A DNA stretch of 64,000 nucleotides from Pseudomonadota bacterium (GCA_023423695.1 JAFAFA010000013.1:124001-188000), one strand, 5' to 3'. Positions 16,641 to 25,586 are shown, counted from the stretch's first letter. Translations and numbers: made by a program. Notes: a model not told the origin generated them from the letters alone.

Positions 16641-18293
16641 TTACGCCGCCTTGCGCTCGCGGCGCAAGGCCCATTTCACCGTCAGCCCTTCGGGGCCGCA
16701 TTGTCCCTGCATCATGATCTGCCGGGTGCGGCGCGGCTCGTCCCCGCTGCCGAGATAGACGCTCTCCGCCACCTCCAGCGCGGCGCCGGTCACCCGCATG
16801 CGCCAGGCATTGCCGCTGGGCAGGCGCAACAACACCTGATCATTGCCTTGCACCGGCACCACCTCGACATTGGGATGCAGGTGGAAGCGGATGGCGTAGG
16901 GCTGCGGCTGCGGCGAGGCGCCGATCACCGGTTCCAGCGTGTCCTCGCCGCGCAGATCCTCGCCATTGTCGGCCAGATAGACCCGGCGCCGGTGCAGCAG
17001 GCCGAAGCCCTTGCTGTAGCCGTTGTGGCTGGCGACCACCAGCATGGCCCCATCGGATTCCTGCCGCTCGCAATTGACATTCGTCGGCCGGCGGCCCAAC
17101 CCGCCCTTCTCCAGAACCTCCGACGAGTTGGTGTCGGCGACCACCATGGTCGAATGGGCGGAGGTGCCGGCCAGCGCCGCGCGCCAGGGGCCGCGCTGGG
17201 ACGGGTGGCTGCCGCAATTGACGATCAGCCGCTCCTTGTTGACGGAGACCTCCATCGACAGGGTGCCGGCATGGGCGCTGCGGTCCAGCCCCGGGGGCGG
17301 CGGTGCGCCGGTGTCGAGCAGCACCAGGGTGCGCCCGGCGAGCAGCCGCTCGAACCCGGTGTGCGGCGCGCTCTTCAGCGGACGGCCGCGGGCGTCGGCC
17401 TGGGCCAGCACCGTGTCGATCAGCGCCGGGTCCTCCTCCCGCCCGCCGTTGAACAGGGCGAGCCCGCCATCGACGTGGCGGAAGAAGCGAAGCGCCGGCG
17501 TCATGCGGTCGATGGCATGCTGGAGGCTTTCCGGCACCTCCTCCTTCGCAACGCGCAGGACGGCACGCATGTCGATCAGGTCGCGCAACACCCGCATCTG
17601 GATCGACGGGTTGCGCTCCACATGGCCGCCGTCGGGCAGGATCTGGCGCGGCAATTCCTTGTCGAGCAGGCGCAGGGCCTCGCGCGCCGCCTTGTCCTGG
17701 TCGGGCAGACAATAGCCGCCATAGAGCAGCCCCTTGATCGCGCCGATCAGCCGCTCGCCGTCCAGCTTGGCCGGCGCCACGCGCAGCAGATGGCGAAGCT
17801 GGCGCGCCATGCTCTCGAACACGCGGGCGCGGAACTCGTCGTCGGCCGAGGCGCAGTAGAAGTCATGCAGGCCGATCCAGCTGGCCAGCCGCGTGCCCAG
17901 CACGTCGGGTGCCCAGCTCTGCGCATGCCAGCCGCCATTCTGGTCCAGCCACGACCACACCAGCACCCGCGCCCGGCGCCGCGCCGTGTCGCCGCCGACC
18001 GCGCGCAGGTCACGCAGCCATTCGAAGCCGTGGGCGGCGCGCAGCCAGCCCGGGCTGACACCCTGGGGCCGCCAGCTGGGTGCGCCGTTGGGATCGACCA
18101 TGACCGCCTGCCCGGCGAAGCCCATCCGGCCGGCCAGCATGGCGTTGCCGTTGCCGGTGTCGCCCGGCCAGGGATCGGGCGGGACCACCGCCAGCGCCCC
18201 TGGCGCCTTGCCGCCCAGCATCAGGGCGTAGAGGGGATTTCCATAGGCAAGGCGCGCCATGCCGCTGCGAAACCGTCCGTTCCCGTCGCCCAT
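16641..18293 (-). CDS. heparinase II/III family protein
   Basis: A 550-residue protein with an N-terminal alpha-helical toroid region (to ~300; WRPQGVSPGWLRAAHGFEWLRDL, LPDGGHVERNPS) and a C-terminal beta-sandwich of the heparinase II/III type (SHPSQRGPWRAALAGTSAHS, RRRVYLADNGEDLRGED). No signal peptide is evident, unlike secreted polysaccharide lyases. Such genes sit between purH and rsmB in many alphaproteobacteria; the substrate is unknown and true heparinase activity is unlikely. AAGGAG precedes the start at 18293 by nine bases. The stop is 271 bases from purH, so it may have its own promoter or terminator. Confidence 0.88.
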   Translation of the reverse strand: MGDGNGRFRSGMARLAYGNPLYALMLGGKAPGALAVVPPDPWPGDTGNGNAMLAGRMGFAGQAVMVDPNGAPSWRPQGVSPGWLRAAHGFEWLRDLRAVGGDTARRRARVLVWSWLDQNGGWHAQSWAPDVLGTRLASWIGLHDFYCASADDEFRARVFESMARQLRHLLRVAPAKLDGERLIGAIKGLLYGGYCLPDQDKAAREALRLLDKELPRQILPDGGHVERNPSIQMRVLRDLIDMRAVLRVAKEEVPESLQHAIDRMTPALRFFRHVDGGLALFNGGREEDPALIDTVLAQADARGRPLKSAPHTGFERLLAGRTLVLLDTGAPPPPGLDRSAHAGTLSMEVSVNKERLIVNCGSHPSQRGPWRAALAGTSAHSTMVVADTNSSEVLEKGGLGRRPTNVNCERQESDGAMLVVASHNGYSKGFGLLHRRRVYLADNGEDLRGEDTLEPVIGASPQPQPYAIRFHLHPNVEVVPVQGNDQVLLRLPSGNAWRMRVTGAALEVAESVYLGSGDEPRRTRQIMMQGQCGPEGLTVKWALRRERKAA

Positions 18294-18473
18294 CAGCGCC
18301 GACTCCTTCAGGACCGCGAGCGGCGTCGGCAGCCGGCGGAGGGTGATGATGCGGTGCGGGAGAACACGGACGAAAGCATAGGTCGTGTCGTATCAATTCG
18401 CCGCCCGCACCGCAAGACGGGCCTGGGATTTATCCCTCGCTGCGGAACGGATACGGCCTTAGTCCGGGCCCCG

Positions 18474-19769
18474 TCAGTCCAGGCGCCGGCGCAGCCGTGC
18501 AACGAAGAAGCCGTCGATCCCGCCGAGATCGGCCAGCATCCCCGGAAGGCTGCGGACCTCGCCGGCCTCGTTGATCGGCTCCGACAGGCCGCCAAGCTCC
18601 TCGGCGGTGACCGGCCAGCGCTCCACCCGCTTGTCCTGCTGCAGCAGGCGGGCGATCTGCACCTCCCCCTCATCCGGCTGGATGGAGCAGGTGCAATAGA
18701 CCAGCGTGCCGCCGGGCTTCACCAGCTCGACCGAGCGGGCGAGCAGCCGCGACTGGGCGCGGGCCAGCTTGGCGATGTCGTCGGGCGTCTTGACGCGCAG
18801 GATGTCGGGATGGCGCCGGATCGCCCCCGTCGCCGAACAGGGCGCGTCGAGCAGCACGGCGTCGGCCGGCTCCTCCGGCTCCCAGGTCGCGGCGTCGGCG
18901 GCCAGCACCTCGGCCTCCAGCCGCAGCCGCTTCAGGTTCTCCGCCACCCGCTCCAGCCGGCGGGCCGAACGGTCGATGGCGGTGACCTGCGCGCCCTGCA
19001 CCACCAGCTGCGCCGTCTTGCCGCCGGGCGCCGCGCACAGGTCGAACACCCGCTTGCCCCGAAGATCGCCGAACAGCTTGGCCGGCAACGAGGCGGCGAG
19101 GTCCTGGATCCACCATTCCCCCTCGTCGAAGCCCGGCAGCTCGGTCACCGATCCGCCGGGCGGGCGGCGCAGAGAGCCGGTCGGCAGCAGGGTGGCGCCC
19201 AGCCGCTCGGCCCAGCCCTCGGGGTCGGACTTCACCGTGATGTCCAGCGGCGCCTCGTGCAGGTGCGCCTCGACGATGCCGCGGGTGCGGGCGGTGCCGT
19301 AGGCGGAACGCCAGGACAGCCACAGCCAGTCCGGCGTGTTCAGCCGCCCGGCATCCTGCCGCGCCGCCATCTCCACCCCTTCGCGCCCGATCCGGCGCAG
19401 CACGGCGTTGATCAGCCCCTTATAGGGAGCGGCGTTGCGCGCCGCCGCCAGCTCCACCGCGGTGTCGACCGCGGCATGGGCGGGGGTGTTCAGGAACACC
19501 AGCTGCGCCGTTCCCAGCCGCAGCATGTCGTGGATGGCGGCCTTGGGCAGGCCCGGCTTGGCGAGGCTGGACTGGATCAGCTCGTCGATCTGGCCCAGCC
19601 GGCGCAGGACGGTGGCGACCAGCAGGCGGACGAAGCCGCGGTCGCGCGGCTGCAGCGCCGCCAGTTCGGGATGCGCGTCGAACGCGTCGTCGAAGGGAAC
19701 GGACTTTCGCAGCACGTCGCGCAGCAAATCGAGCGCAACGCCGCGGGCGGCGAGGGAGGTGTCGGTCAT
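18474..19769 (-). CDS. rsmB: 16S rRNA cytosine-5 methyltransferase RsmB family
   Basis: A 431-residue enzyme, predicted to methylate C967 of 16S rRNA. An N-terminal NusB-like RNA-binding helical domain (~1-130) precedes a Rossmann methyltransferase domain. SAM is bound by DLCAAPGGKT (243-252). The two catalytic cysteines of the RNA m5C family are present: Cys311 in DAPCSATG and Cys361 in YCTCS. The start at 19769 (MTDTSL) is chosen; the frame extends to 19832 without family similarity. It is the first gene of the leftward group rsmB, heparinase-like, purH. Confidence 0.92.
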   Translation of the reverse strand: MTDTSLAARGVALDLLRDVLRKSVPFDDAFDAHPELAALQPRDRGFVRLLVATVLRRLGQIDELIQSSLAKPGLPKAAIHDMLRLGTAQLVFLNTPAHAAVDTAVELAAARNAAPYKGLINAVLRRIGREGVEMAARQDAGRLNTPDWLWLSWRSAYGTARTRGIVEAHLHEAPLDITVKSDPEGWAERLGATLLPTGSLRRPPGGSVTELPGFDEGEWWIQDLAASLPAKLFGDLRGKRVFDLCAAPGGKTAQLVVQGAQVTAIDRSARRLERVAENLKRLRLEAEVLAADAATWEPEEPADAVLLDAPCSATGAIRRHPDILRVKTPDDIAKLARAQSRLLARSVELVKPGGTLVYCTCSIQPDEGEVQIARLLQQDKRVERWPVTAEELGGLSEPINEAGEVRSLPGMLADLGGIDGFFVARLRRRLD

Positions 19770-19916
19770 GGGTACGGATCTAGCGCGCCGGACGGCCAGT
19801 GTCGATAAGGGATGCCCGGTGTTTCCGGACAATGAAGACCAAAAAGCGGAAACCGGAAAAAGCGAAGGGCCGGTGCGTTGCCGCCCGGCCCTTTGGTCTT
19901 CGCTTTACCGGAGAAC

Positions 19917-19991
19917 TGGAGCGGGCGAAGGGATTCGAACCCTCGACCCCAACCTTGGCAAGGTTGTGCTCTACCCCTGAGCTACGCCCGC
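19917..19991 (-). tRNA. tRNA-Gly (anticodon GCC)
   Basis: Read leftwards from 19991, the acceptor GCGGGCG pairs with CGCCCGC; the D arm GCTC/GAGC, anticodon stem CAACC/GGTTG with loop TTGCCAA (anticodon GCC) and T arm GAGGG-TTCGAAT-CCCTT are all intact. The discriminator base is T and CCA is encoded at 19917-19919. It decodes GGC/GGT glycine codons, the commonest glycine codons in this GC-rich DNA. It lies between the divergent rsmB and enoyl-CoA hydratase genes. Confidence 0.97.
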
Positions 19992-20179
19992 GCTCCCGTC
20001 GTCCGGGAGCCGCTTTCTACGGAAACACGGCCTCCGCGGCAAGAGGAAAATTCATGGTCCCATCACTTTTTTCGCGATGGCCTCAGCTGCCCTTGCTGCG
20101 CTGCGGCACCGGGCGTCTTGCGTCCCGGCGGCGGCGCGCTATGGTACGCAACCATACGGCAACGGATGGAGATTGCGGC

Positions 20180-20971
20180 ATGGCCGGCACCATCACCCTG
20201 ACCCGCGATGGAGCGGTCGCGACCCTGACCCTGTCCAACCCGGACAAGCTGAACGCCTTCGACAAGCCGATGTGGCATGCGCTGATCGGCCACCTGAAGG
20301 ATCTGGAGGCCGACGACGGCATCCGCGTCGTGGTGATGCGCGGCGGCCCCGGCTCCAACGGCTCCCGCACCTTCTCCCCCGGCGCCGACATCTCGGAGTT
20401 CGAGAGCGAGCGCAACAGCCCCGAACAGGGTTCGAGCTACGGCGACCTGATGGACGAGGGGCTGGACGGCCTGCGCGCCTTGCGCCATCCGGTGCTGGCC
20501 GCCATCGACGGTCCCTGCTGCGGCATCGGTCTTGCGGTGGCGCTGGCCTGCGACCTCAGGGTCTGTTCGGAGAGCAGCCGCTTCGGCGTGCCGGTCAGCC
20601 GGCTCGGTATTTCCATGGGACCGACGGAGCTGAAGCTGGTCGCCGATGTCGCCGGCGGCCCGGCGGCGCTGGAGATCCTGCTGGAAGGCCGCGTCTTCGG
20701 GGCGGCGGAGGCCAAGGACAAGAAGCTCGTCCACCGGGTCGTCGCCGACGAAGGCTTCGAAGCGGAGATCGCCGCCACCGTCCAGCGCATCGCCGCCGGC
20801 GCGCCGCTGGCCGCCACACTTCACAAGCGCTATGTCCGCCGCCTGTCCGACCCGGCGCCGCTGACCGAGGCCGAGATCGCCGAATGCTACCGCTGCTTCG
20901 GCACGCAGGACTTCCGCGAGGGCTATCGCGCCTTCCTGGAAAAGCGCAAGCCGGTGTTCACAGGGCGCTGA
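20180..20971 (+). CDS. enoyl-CoA hydratase/isomerase family protein
   Basis: A 263-residue crotonase-fold protein: LTLSNPDKLNAFDKPMW (CoA-binding turn), FSPGADISEFE (oxyanion-hole block at ~65-74), AAIDGPCCGIGLAVALACDLR (second oxyanion block), and ISMGPTELKLV, which places a glutamate near the usual catalytic position. It probably hydrates or isomerises an acyl-CoA in the cytosol, but crotonase members vary too much to name the substrate. No beta-oxidation partner is adjacent: it sits between the tRNA-Gly gene and a drug-type exporter. The start at 20180 has GGAG nine bases upstream. Confidence 0.88.
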   Translation: MAGTITLTRDGAVATLTLSNPDKLNAFDKPMWHALIGHLKDLEADDGIRVVVMRGGPGSNGSRTFSPGADISEFESERNSPEQGSSYGDLMDEGLDGLRALRHPVLAAIDGPCCGIGLAVALACDLRVCSESSRFGVPVSRLGISMGPTELKLVADVAGGPAALEILLEGRVFGAAEAKDKKLVHRVVADEGFEAEIAATVQRIAAGAPLAATLHKRYVRRLSDPAPLTEAEIAECYRCFGTQDFREGYRAFLEKRKPVFTGR

Positions 20972-21094
20972 GTCCGGCGGCAGGCGTGGCCGTAAGTACC
21001 GGCTTACGCATGGCAGGGCTTTCGCATGTGCGATGGTCAATGCGGCGGAACGTCTCACATTCGTAGGGTTGCGCTCCCTGCCTGACGGTCCGTC

Positions 21095-22552
21095 ATGTCG
21101 CGTGTCACCCCGCTGATCATCGCCTGCGCCCTCTTCATGGAGAATCTCGACGCGACGGTGATCGCCACCGCGCTGCCGGCGATTGCGCGGTCGATGGGCG
21201 AGGATCCGCTGCGGCTCAGCCTGGCGATGACCTCCTACATGCTGGCGTTGGCGGTGTTCCTGCCGGTCAGCGGCTGGGCGGCCGACCGCTATGGCGCGCG
21301 CACCGTCTTCGCCAGCGCCATCGGCGTCTTTACGGTGGGCTCCGTCGCCTGCGGCCTGTCGAACGGGCTGGCGGAGCTGGTCGCCGCCCGCATCGTCCAG
21401 GGCATCGGCGGGGCGATGATGGTGCCGGTCGGCCGGCTGATCCTGCTGCGCACCGTGCCCAAGGACCAGTTGGTGACCGCCATGGCGCGGATGACCCTGC
21501 CGGCGCTGATCGGCCCGGCGCTGGGTCCGCTGGTGGGCGGAGCGATCACCACTTACGCCTCCTGGCGCTGGATCTTCTTCATCAACGTGCCGATCGGGCT
21601 GGTCGGCATCGCGCTGGTTCTGGCGCTGATCCCCGACCTGAAGGAGGAGCAGCGCGACCCCTTCGACGCCCGCGGCTTCCTGTGGAGCTCCATCGCGCTG
21701 GCCGCCTTCATGTTCGGCTTCGAGAATGTCGGGCGCGACCTGCTGCCCGCCTACGCCGTGGCGGGTCTGCTGGCGGGGGCGCTGCTGGCGACGCTGGCCT
21801 ATCTGCGCCATGCCCGGCGGGTGGCGCGGCCGGTGCTGGACCCGTCGCTGTTCCGGCTGCCGACCTACCGCGCCTCGGTTCTGGGCGGCACGCTGTTCCG
21901 CATCGGCATCGGCGCGGTGCCCTTCCTGATGCCGGTGATGCTGCAGATCGGCTTCGGCCTGACCGCCTTCGAGTCGGGCGCCCTGACCTTCGCCGGAGCA
22001 GCCGGGGCGCTGACGATGAAGGCGCTGGCCGGCCCGATCCTGCGCCGCTACGGCTTCCGCCTTGTGCTAGGGCTGAACTCCATCGTCAGCGGTGTGATCC
22101 TGGCGGGCTACGGCGCCTTCCGGCCCGACACGCCGCATCTGGTGATCCTGGGCGCGCTGCTGCTGGGCGGCTTCTTCCGCTCCCTGCAATTCACCGGCAT
22201 GAACACGCTGAGCTACGCCGAGGTGCCGCAGGCGATGACCAGCCGGGCCAACACGCTGGCCAGCGTGATGCAGCAGCTGTCGCTGAGCCTCGGCGTCGCC
22301 GTCGGCGCCACGGCGCTGCACCTGACCGTGCAGTGGAGCGGCGGCTCCCTGACCCCGGCCTCCTTCGTCCCGGCCTTCCTGACGGTGGGTCTGATGGCCT
22401 GCGCCTCCAGCCTGCCCTTCTGGCGTCTGCCCGCCGATGCCGGCGACGAGATCAGCGGGCACCTCGGCGGCCGCCGCAAGACAGCCGTGGTCGAAGGCGA
22501 TCACCGCGGCGCAACGGTCAAGGCAGCCGCCCTGACCGATGCGGCGGATTAG
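21095..22552 (+). CDS. MFS drug exporter, DHA2 (EmrB/QacA) family
   Basis: A 485-residue membrane protein of about fourteen helices. Family signatures are MENLDATVIATALPAIARS in helix 1 (the D-x-T-I/V-V/I-N/A-x-A-L-P motif), GWAADRYGARTVF in the loop between helices 2 and 3 (motif A), and the motif C region LIGPALGPLVGGAITTY. DHA2 proteins are proton antiporters for hydrophobic cations and other toxic compounds; no periplasmic adaptor gene is adjacent. The C-terminal ~35 residues are hydrophilic. Its start lies 124 bases after the enoyl-CoA hydratase gene. Confidence 0.92.
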   Translation: MSRVTPLIIACALFMENLDATVIATALPAIARSMGEDPLRLSLAMTSYMLALAVFLPVSGWAADRYGARTVFASAIGVFTVGSVACGLSNGLAELVAARIVQGIGGAMMVPVGRLILLRTVPKDQLVTAMARMTLPALIGPALGPLVGGAITTYASWRWIFFINVPIGLVGIALVLALIPDLKEEQRDPFDARGFLWSSIALAAFMFGFENVGRDLLPAYAVAGLLAGALLATLAYLRHARRVARPVLDPSLFRLPTYRASVLGGTLFRIGIGAVPFLMPVMLQIGFGLTAFESGALTFAGAAGALTMKALAGPILRRYGFRLVLGLNSIVSGVILAGYGAFRPDTPHLVILGALLLGGFFRSLQFTGMNTLSYAEVPQAMTSRANTLASVMQQLSLSLGVAVGATALHLTVQWSGGSLTPASFVPAFLTVGLMACASSLPFWRLPADAGDEISGHLGGRRKTAVVEGDHRGATVKAAALTDAAD

Positions 22553-22804
22553 CAAAACTGGGTCAAGCAGCCGGCCGGCCGTTTTCCGAGCATCGGCAAC
22601 AGCCCCATCTATTCTGCGGATATCTCCTAATCGCTGAGACTTCGGATGAGAATAATTCCGGCGATCATGATTAATTTTCGTGCGAGTCCCTTTCGGTAGG
22701 GCGTGCGTTCCGGGCGCGTTCCCGCTATAAACATGCATGGCGGCCATGCGCCGTCTTCAAGATAAGGGGAGGCTCCGGGCGTCTGCGCACCGGGGCGGGA
22801 CAGC

Positions 22805-23698
22805 ATGATGGATTGGGACAAGCTGCGGGTTTTCCACGCGGTGGCCGAAGCCGGCAGCTTCACGCATGCCGGCGAGACGTTGAACCTCAGCCAGTCGGCG
22901 GTCAGCCGCCAGATCAGCGCGCTCGAGGAAAGCCTGGGCGTTCCGCTGTTTCACCGCCACGCCCGCGGGCTGATCCTGACCGAACAGGGCGAGTTGCTTC
23001 ACCGCACCGCCCGCGACGTCTTCGCCAAGCTGTCGATGACCGAGGCGATGCTGACCGAAAGCCGGGAGCATCCCAAGGGTCCGCTGCGGGTGACGACGAC
23101 CGTCGCCTTCGGATCGACCTGGCTGACCCCGCGCATCAACGAATTCATGTCGATCTACCCCGACATCCAGTTGACGCTGCTGATCGACGACGACGAACTG
23201 GACCTGGCGATGCGGGAGGCGGACATCGCGATCCGCATGAACACGCCGCGCCAGCCGGACCTGATCCAGCGGCACCTGATGTCGATCCGCTTCCACCTCT
23301 ATGCCAGCCAGAGCTACCTGAAGAAGAAGGGCACGCCCAAGACGCCGGCCGAGCTGGACAGCCACGACCTGATCACCTACCCGCCCGACGTGCGGGCGCC
23401 GATCCCCAACGTCAACTGGATCATGGAGGTGGGCGATCCCTCCCCCAGCCGGAAGCCGATCCTGCAGGTCAACAGCGTCTACGCCATCTACCGCGCGGTG
23501 GAGAGCGGGCTGGGCATCGGCGCTCTGCCCGACTTCCTGGTCGACAGCTTCTCCAAGGACGTGACCCGCGTCCTGCCGGACGTCGACGGCCCGAAGGTCG
23601 ACGCCTACTTCGTTTATGCCGAAGAATTGCGCCATTCCAAGCGCATCGCGGTCTTCCGCGACTTCCTGGTTAAAAAAGTGGCAGAAACCCCGTTCTGA
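22805..23698 (+). CDS. LysR-type transcriptional regulator
   Basis: A 297-residue regulator beginning MMDWDKLRVFHAVAEAG with the LysR helix-turn-helix SFTHAGETLNLSQSAVSRQI in outline (~18-38), and a substrate-binding domain from ~92 (LRVTTTVAFGSTWLTPRI). It belongs to the group with a long hinge and the LGIGALPDFLV block near residue 240. A different LysR gene at 9962 shows little resemblance outside the DNA-binding domain. No target can be named: the upstream neighbour is the DHA2 exporter on the same strand and the downstream region carries a structured RNA. A TATAAA at 22726 may be part of its promoter. Confidence 0.9.
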   Translation: MMDWDKLRVFHAVAEAGSFTHAGETLNLSQSAVSRQISALEESLGVPLFHRHARGLILTEQGELLHRTARDVFAKLSMTEAMLTESREHPKGPLRVTTTVAFGSTWLTPRINEFMSIYPDIQLTLLIDDDELDLAMREADIAIRMNTPRQPDLIQRHLMSIRFHLYASQSYLKKKGTPKTPAELDSHDLITYPPDVRAPIPNVNWIMEVGDPSPSRKPILQVNSVYAIYRAVESGLGIGALPDFLVDSFSKDVTRVLPDVDGPKVDAYFVYAEELRHSKRIAVFRDFLVKKVAETPF

Positions 23699-23898
23699 TC
23701 CCGGACACTTTTCGACAGTTTGCAAGAGAGTTGCCGAAATCGACCGCGCTGCACCATCTTTCTGGAGCAGCCCGGCCGATTTCGGCATTTTTATTAGCCT
23801 TCTAAGCGTCTTTTTCAGCCATGCGTGGCTTGCATGGTAGATTTATTCATTTGTGCCTGGAAAGTTGGCAGCGGAATGGTCAAATTTTGATCGTTGGA

Positions 23899-24034
23899 TG
23901 CTGCGACGCAGCACCCGATGTTTCGTCCCGGAGGTCTCCCCTCCGGGGTTGGGTCCTCGGACCCAGCGTCTCCCAGACGTGAAGCCTCCCTGTTCAACTC
24001 GCCGCTAATCCATCGGATTAGCGGCGGTTTTTTT
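23899..24034 (+). ncRNA. candidate structured small RNA
   Basis: Five consecutive hairpins end in a strong terminator in an interval with no reading frame: TGCTGCGACGCAGCA (23899-23913); CCCGGAG-gtctccc-CTCCGGG (23927-23947); TGGGTC-ctcg-GACCCA (core of 23948-23967); GTCT-ccc-AGAC (23968-23978); and the terminal stem at 24001-24025 followed by T7. The C-rich loop gtctccc and the unpaired CCTCCC at about 23985-23990 could pair with Shine-Dalgarno sequences, as in known alphaproteobacterial sRNAs. It begins 200 bases after the lysR stop. No promoter could be assigned, so a long structured lysR 3' UTR remains possible. Confidence 0.5.
24001..24034 (+). terminator. intrinsic terminator of the candidate sRNA
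   Basis: Perfect 11-base arms GCCGCTAATCC and GGATTAGCGGC, a 3-base loop, then GG and seven T. On the opposite strand no U-run follows, so it acts rightwards. Its last bases overlap the stop codon of the leftward microprotein gene. Confidence 0.9.
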
Positions 24035-24221
24035 ATGGGCAGGACGTCCGGCGGACACTCTGGGCAGGCTGCGGCATTTCGTCGTCCTCCCCCTCCTCCA
24101 GTGCCGCCCGAGCGATGGACAGGATGTTGTCCAGGCGGATGACCAGTTCGTTCTCGCACAGGGCCGAACGCGCTGCGGCGGCCTCTTCCATGATGGAACG
24201 CAAGGCATTACGTCGGTTCAT
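24033..24221 (-). CDS. small helical protein, unknown function
   Basis: A 62-residue protein (MNRRNALRSIMEEAAAARSA start) with a long acidic amphipathic helix (ENELVIRLDNILSIARAALEE, in outline) and no cysteine cluster, signal peptide or membrane segment. GGAGG lies five bases before the ATG. It is divergent from the ribbon-helix-helix regulator, with a palindromic operator candidate between them, so the two may be co-regulated. The stop codon overlaps the end of the terminator from the opposite strand. No family is recognised. Confidence 0.6.
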   Translation of the reverse strand: MNRRNALRSIMEEAAAARSALCENELVIRLDNILSIARAALEEGEDDEMPQPAQSVRRTSCP

Positions 24222-24309
24222 CGCAACCTCCGATCCGATGGAGCGGGCCGGCATCCGTCCGGCTGCCGCTGCTCCTCTAACGTGTCCAGCCCCACCGTCG
24301 TTCTCTCGC

Positions 24310-24327
24310 CTGTGAAAAACTTCACAG
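24310..24327. promoter_or_regulatory. palindromic operator candidate
   Basis: CTGTGAA-aaac-TTCACAG is a perfect 7-base inverted repeat around four bases, 57 bases upstream of the ribbon-helix-helix gene and 89 bases upstream of the divergent small gene. The half-site TGTGA resembles CRP-type half-sites (TGTGA-N6-TCACA); the spacing TGTGA-aaaact-TCACA fits the CRP/FNR consensus exactly. Confidence 0.5.
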
Positions 24328-24383
24328 CAAGGTCCCAGCGGTTTCGCATACCTGTTTATGCACCAGCAACGGAGGGCTCCCAC

Positions 24384-24653
24384 ATGCAGATGCGCAACAT
24401 CAGGGTGAACGGCAAGCGGACCAGCATGAAGCTGATGCCGGTGGAATGGGAGTCGCTGGAGGAAATCTGCACCCGCGAGCACATGACGATGAGCGAGCTG
24501 GTGTCGAAGATCGATGCCGAACGCCAGGACTGCGACAATCTCACCGGCTGCGTCCGCGTCTACGCGCTCTGCTACTTCCGCAAGGCCGCCAGCCTGTCGG
24601 AGCCGATGCCGCGCCATCGCGCGCCGGAAACCATCGCCTACGCCGCCGAATAA
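24384..24653 (+). CDS. ribbon-helix-helix domain protein
   Basis: An 89-residue protein with MRNIRVNGKRTSMKLMPVEW (in outline) forming the beta-strand and first helix, then LEEICTREHMTMSELVSKID as the second helix of a ribbon-helix-helix fold, and a CVRVYALCYFRKA tail. It matches the alphaproteobacterial family of short RHH proteins that bind DNA as dimers through the ribbon (R-K-R-T-S-M-K-L). The start at 24384 has GGAGGG ten bases upstream; an ATG-like start at 24282 lacks one and would run through the palindrome at 24310. It could regulate itself and the divergent small gene. Confidence 0.78.
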   Translation: MQMRNIRVNGKRTSMKLMPVEWESLEEICTREHMTMSELVSKIDAERQDCDNLTGCVRVYALCYFRKAASLSEPMPRHRAPETIAYAAE

Positions 24654-24843
24654 GGACGCTGAATAGCGGCGCCAACTAACGACGCCGGGAAGCCGGCCGC
24701 TTCTTCCCGCATAAGCGGATGGCCCAAACACACCGCGCCCCATCCCACCATCGGATGGTGGCGCAGGTGCGGCAGGCACACCATGTACGACGCAGGGCCC
24801 CTTTCCGGCGGCCGCCTTCCCTCCACGCGTCGATCGAGGTGAT

Positions 24844-25497
24844 GTGCCGATGCCGGATGCCCACCAGTTTCCCGTCTACAGCGTCGGCGAACGGCGGGCG
24901 GATGCGGCCGTTCATGCCGTCGGCGTCACGGCAGGGATCGCTGGATTCGTCTGGCTGCTGAATGCCGCGGTCCTTTCCGGCACACTGCCCACGCGGACGG
25001 CCCTTGCCCTGGCGATCTACGGGCTGGGGCTGGTCGGCATGCTCACCGCGTCCGCCGCCTACAACCTTGCCCCGCCCGGCTTCGGCAAGGCCCTGCTGCG
25101 GCGGGTCGACCATGCCATGATCTTCGTGATGATTGCCGGCACCTACACCCCCTTCACGCTGGGGCTGGGCCAGGGTGTCGTGCTGGGCGGCGCGGTATGG
25201 GGCGGGGCCGCCTTCGGGGCAGCGCTGAAGCTGCGCTTTCCCGGACGATTCCACCGGCTTGGGCTGGCGCTGTATCTCGGGCTGGGCTGGGCGATCGTCA
25301 CAGCGCTGGAGCCGCTGGGATCGGTGCTGTCGGCGCCGGCGCTGTGGCTGCTGGTCGTCGGCGGACTGCTTTACACCGTCGGCGTCGTCTTCCACCTGAT
25401 GGAGCGGATGCCCTACAACAACGCGGTCTGGCACCTGCTGGTGTTGGCCGCCGCCAGCTGCCATTTCGCCGCCGTCGCGGTCGCCTTCCTGCCCTGA
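24844..25497 (+). CDS. hemolysin III (HlyIII/PAQR) family membrane protein
   Basis: A 217-residue protein with seven hydrophobic helices and the PAQR motifs: H25 in helix 1 (AAVHAVGVTAG), a central LLRRVDHAMIFVMIAGTYTP block (Asp and His of the metal site) and a C-terminal NNAVWHLLVLAAASCHF block whose two histidines complete the site. PAQR proteins may be metal-dependent hydrolases, and bacterial members affect membrane lipids; haemolysis is only the historical name. The GTG at 24844 follows GAGG by 4 bases; an ATG at 24850 is an alternative start six bases later. The next gene begins 89 bases after the stop. Confidence 0.88.
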   Translation: MPMPDAHQFPVYSVGERRADAAVHAVGVTAGIAGFVWLLNAAVLSGTLPTRTALALAIYGLGLVGMLTASAAYNLAPPGFGKALLRRVDHAMIFVMIAGTYTPFTLGLGQGVVLGGAVWGGAAFGAALKLRFPGRFHRLGLALYLGLGWAIVTALEPLGSVLSAPALWLLVVGGLLYTVGVVFHLMERMPYNNAVWHLLVLAAASCHFAAVAVAFLP

Positions 25498-25586
25498 GAA
25501 CTTCCTGCCCCGAGATCTTCCTGCCCTGGGACGGGACAAACCGCGGCGGATTCCGTATCTTCCCCGGGCCACAATCCCAGGGAGAC

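Noticed and set aside
16392..19808. Very long open frame (over 1,100 codons) on the plus strand
   Set aside because: It lies antisense to the heparinase-like gene and rsmB, both of which show clear family motifs. Long antisense frames are expected in GC-rich DNA, and its composition (Gly/His/Gln-rich) is not protein-like.
23821..23895. Sigma-70 promoter for the candidate sRNA
   Set aside because: Several TTG-rich hexamers (for example TTGGCA at 23865) lack a matching -10 at 16-18 bases, so none is listed.
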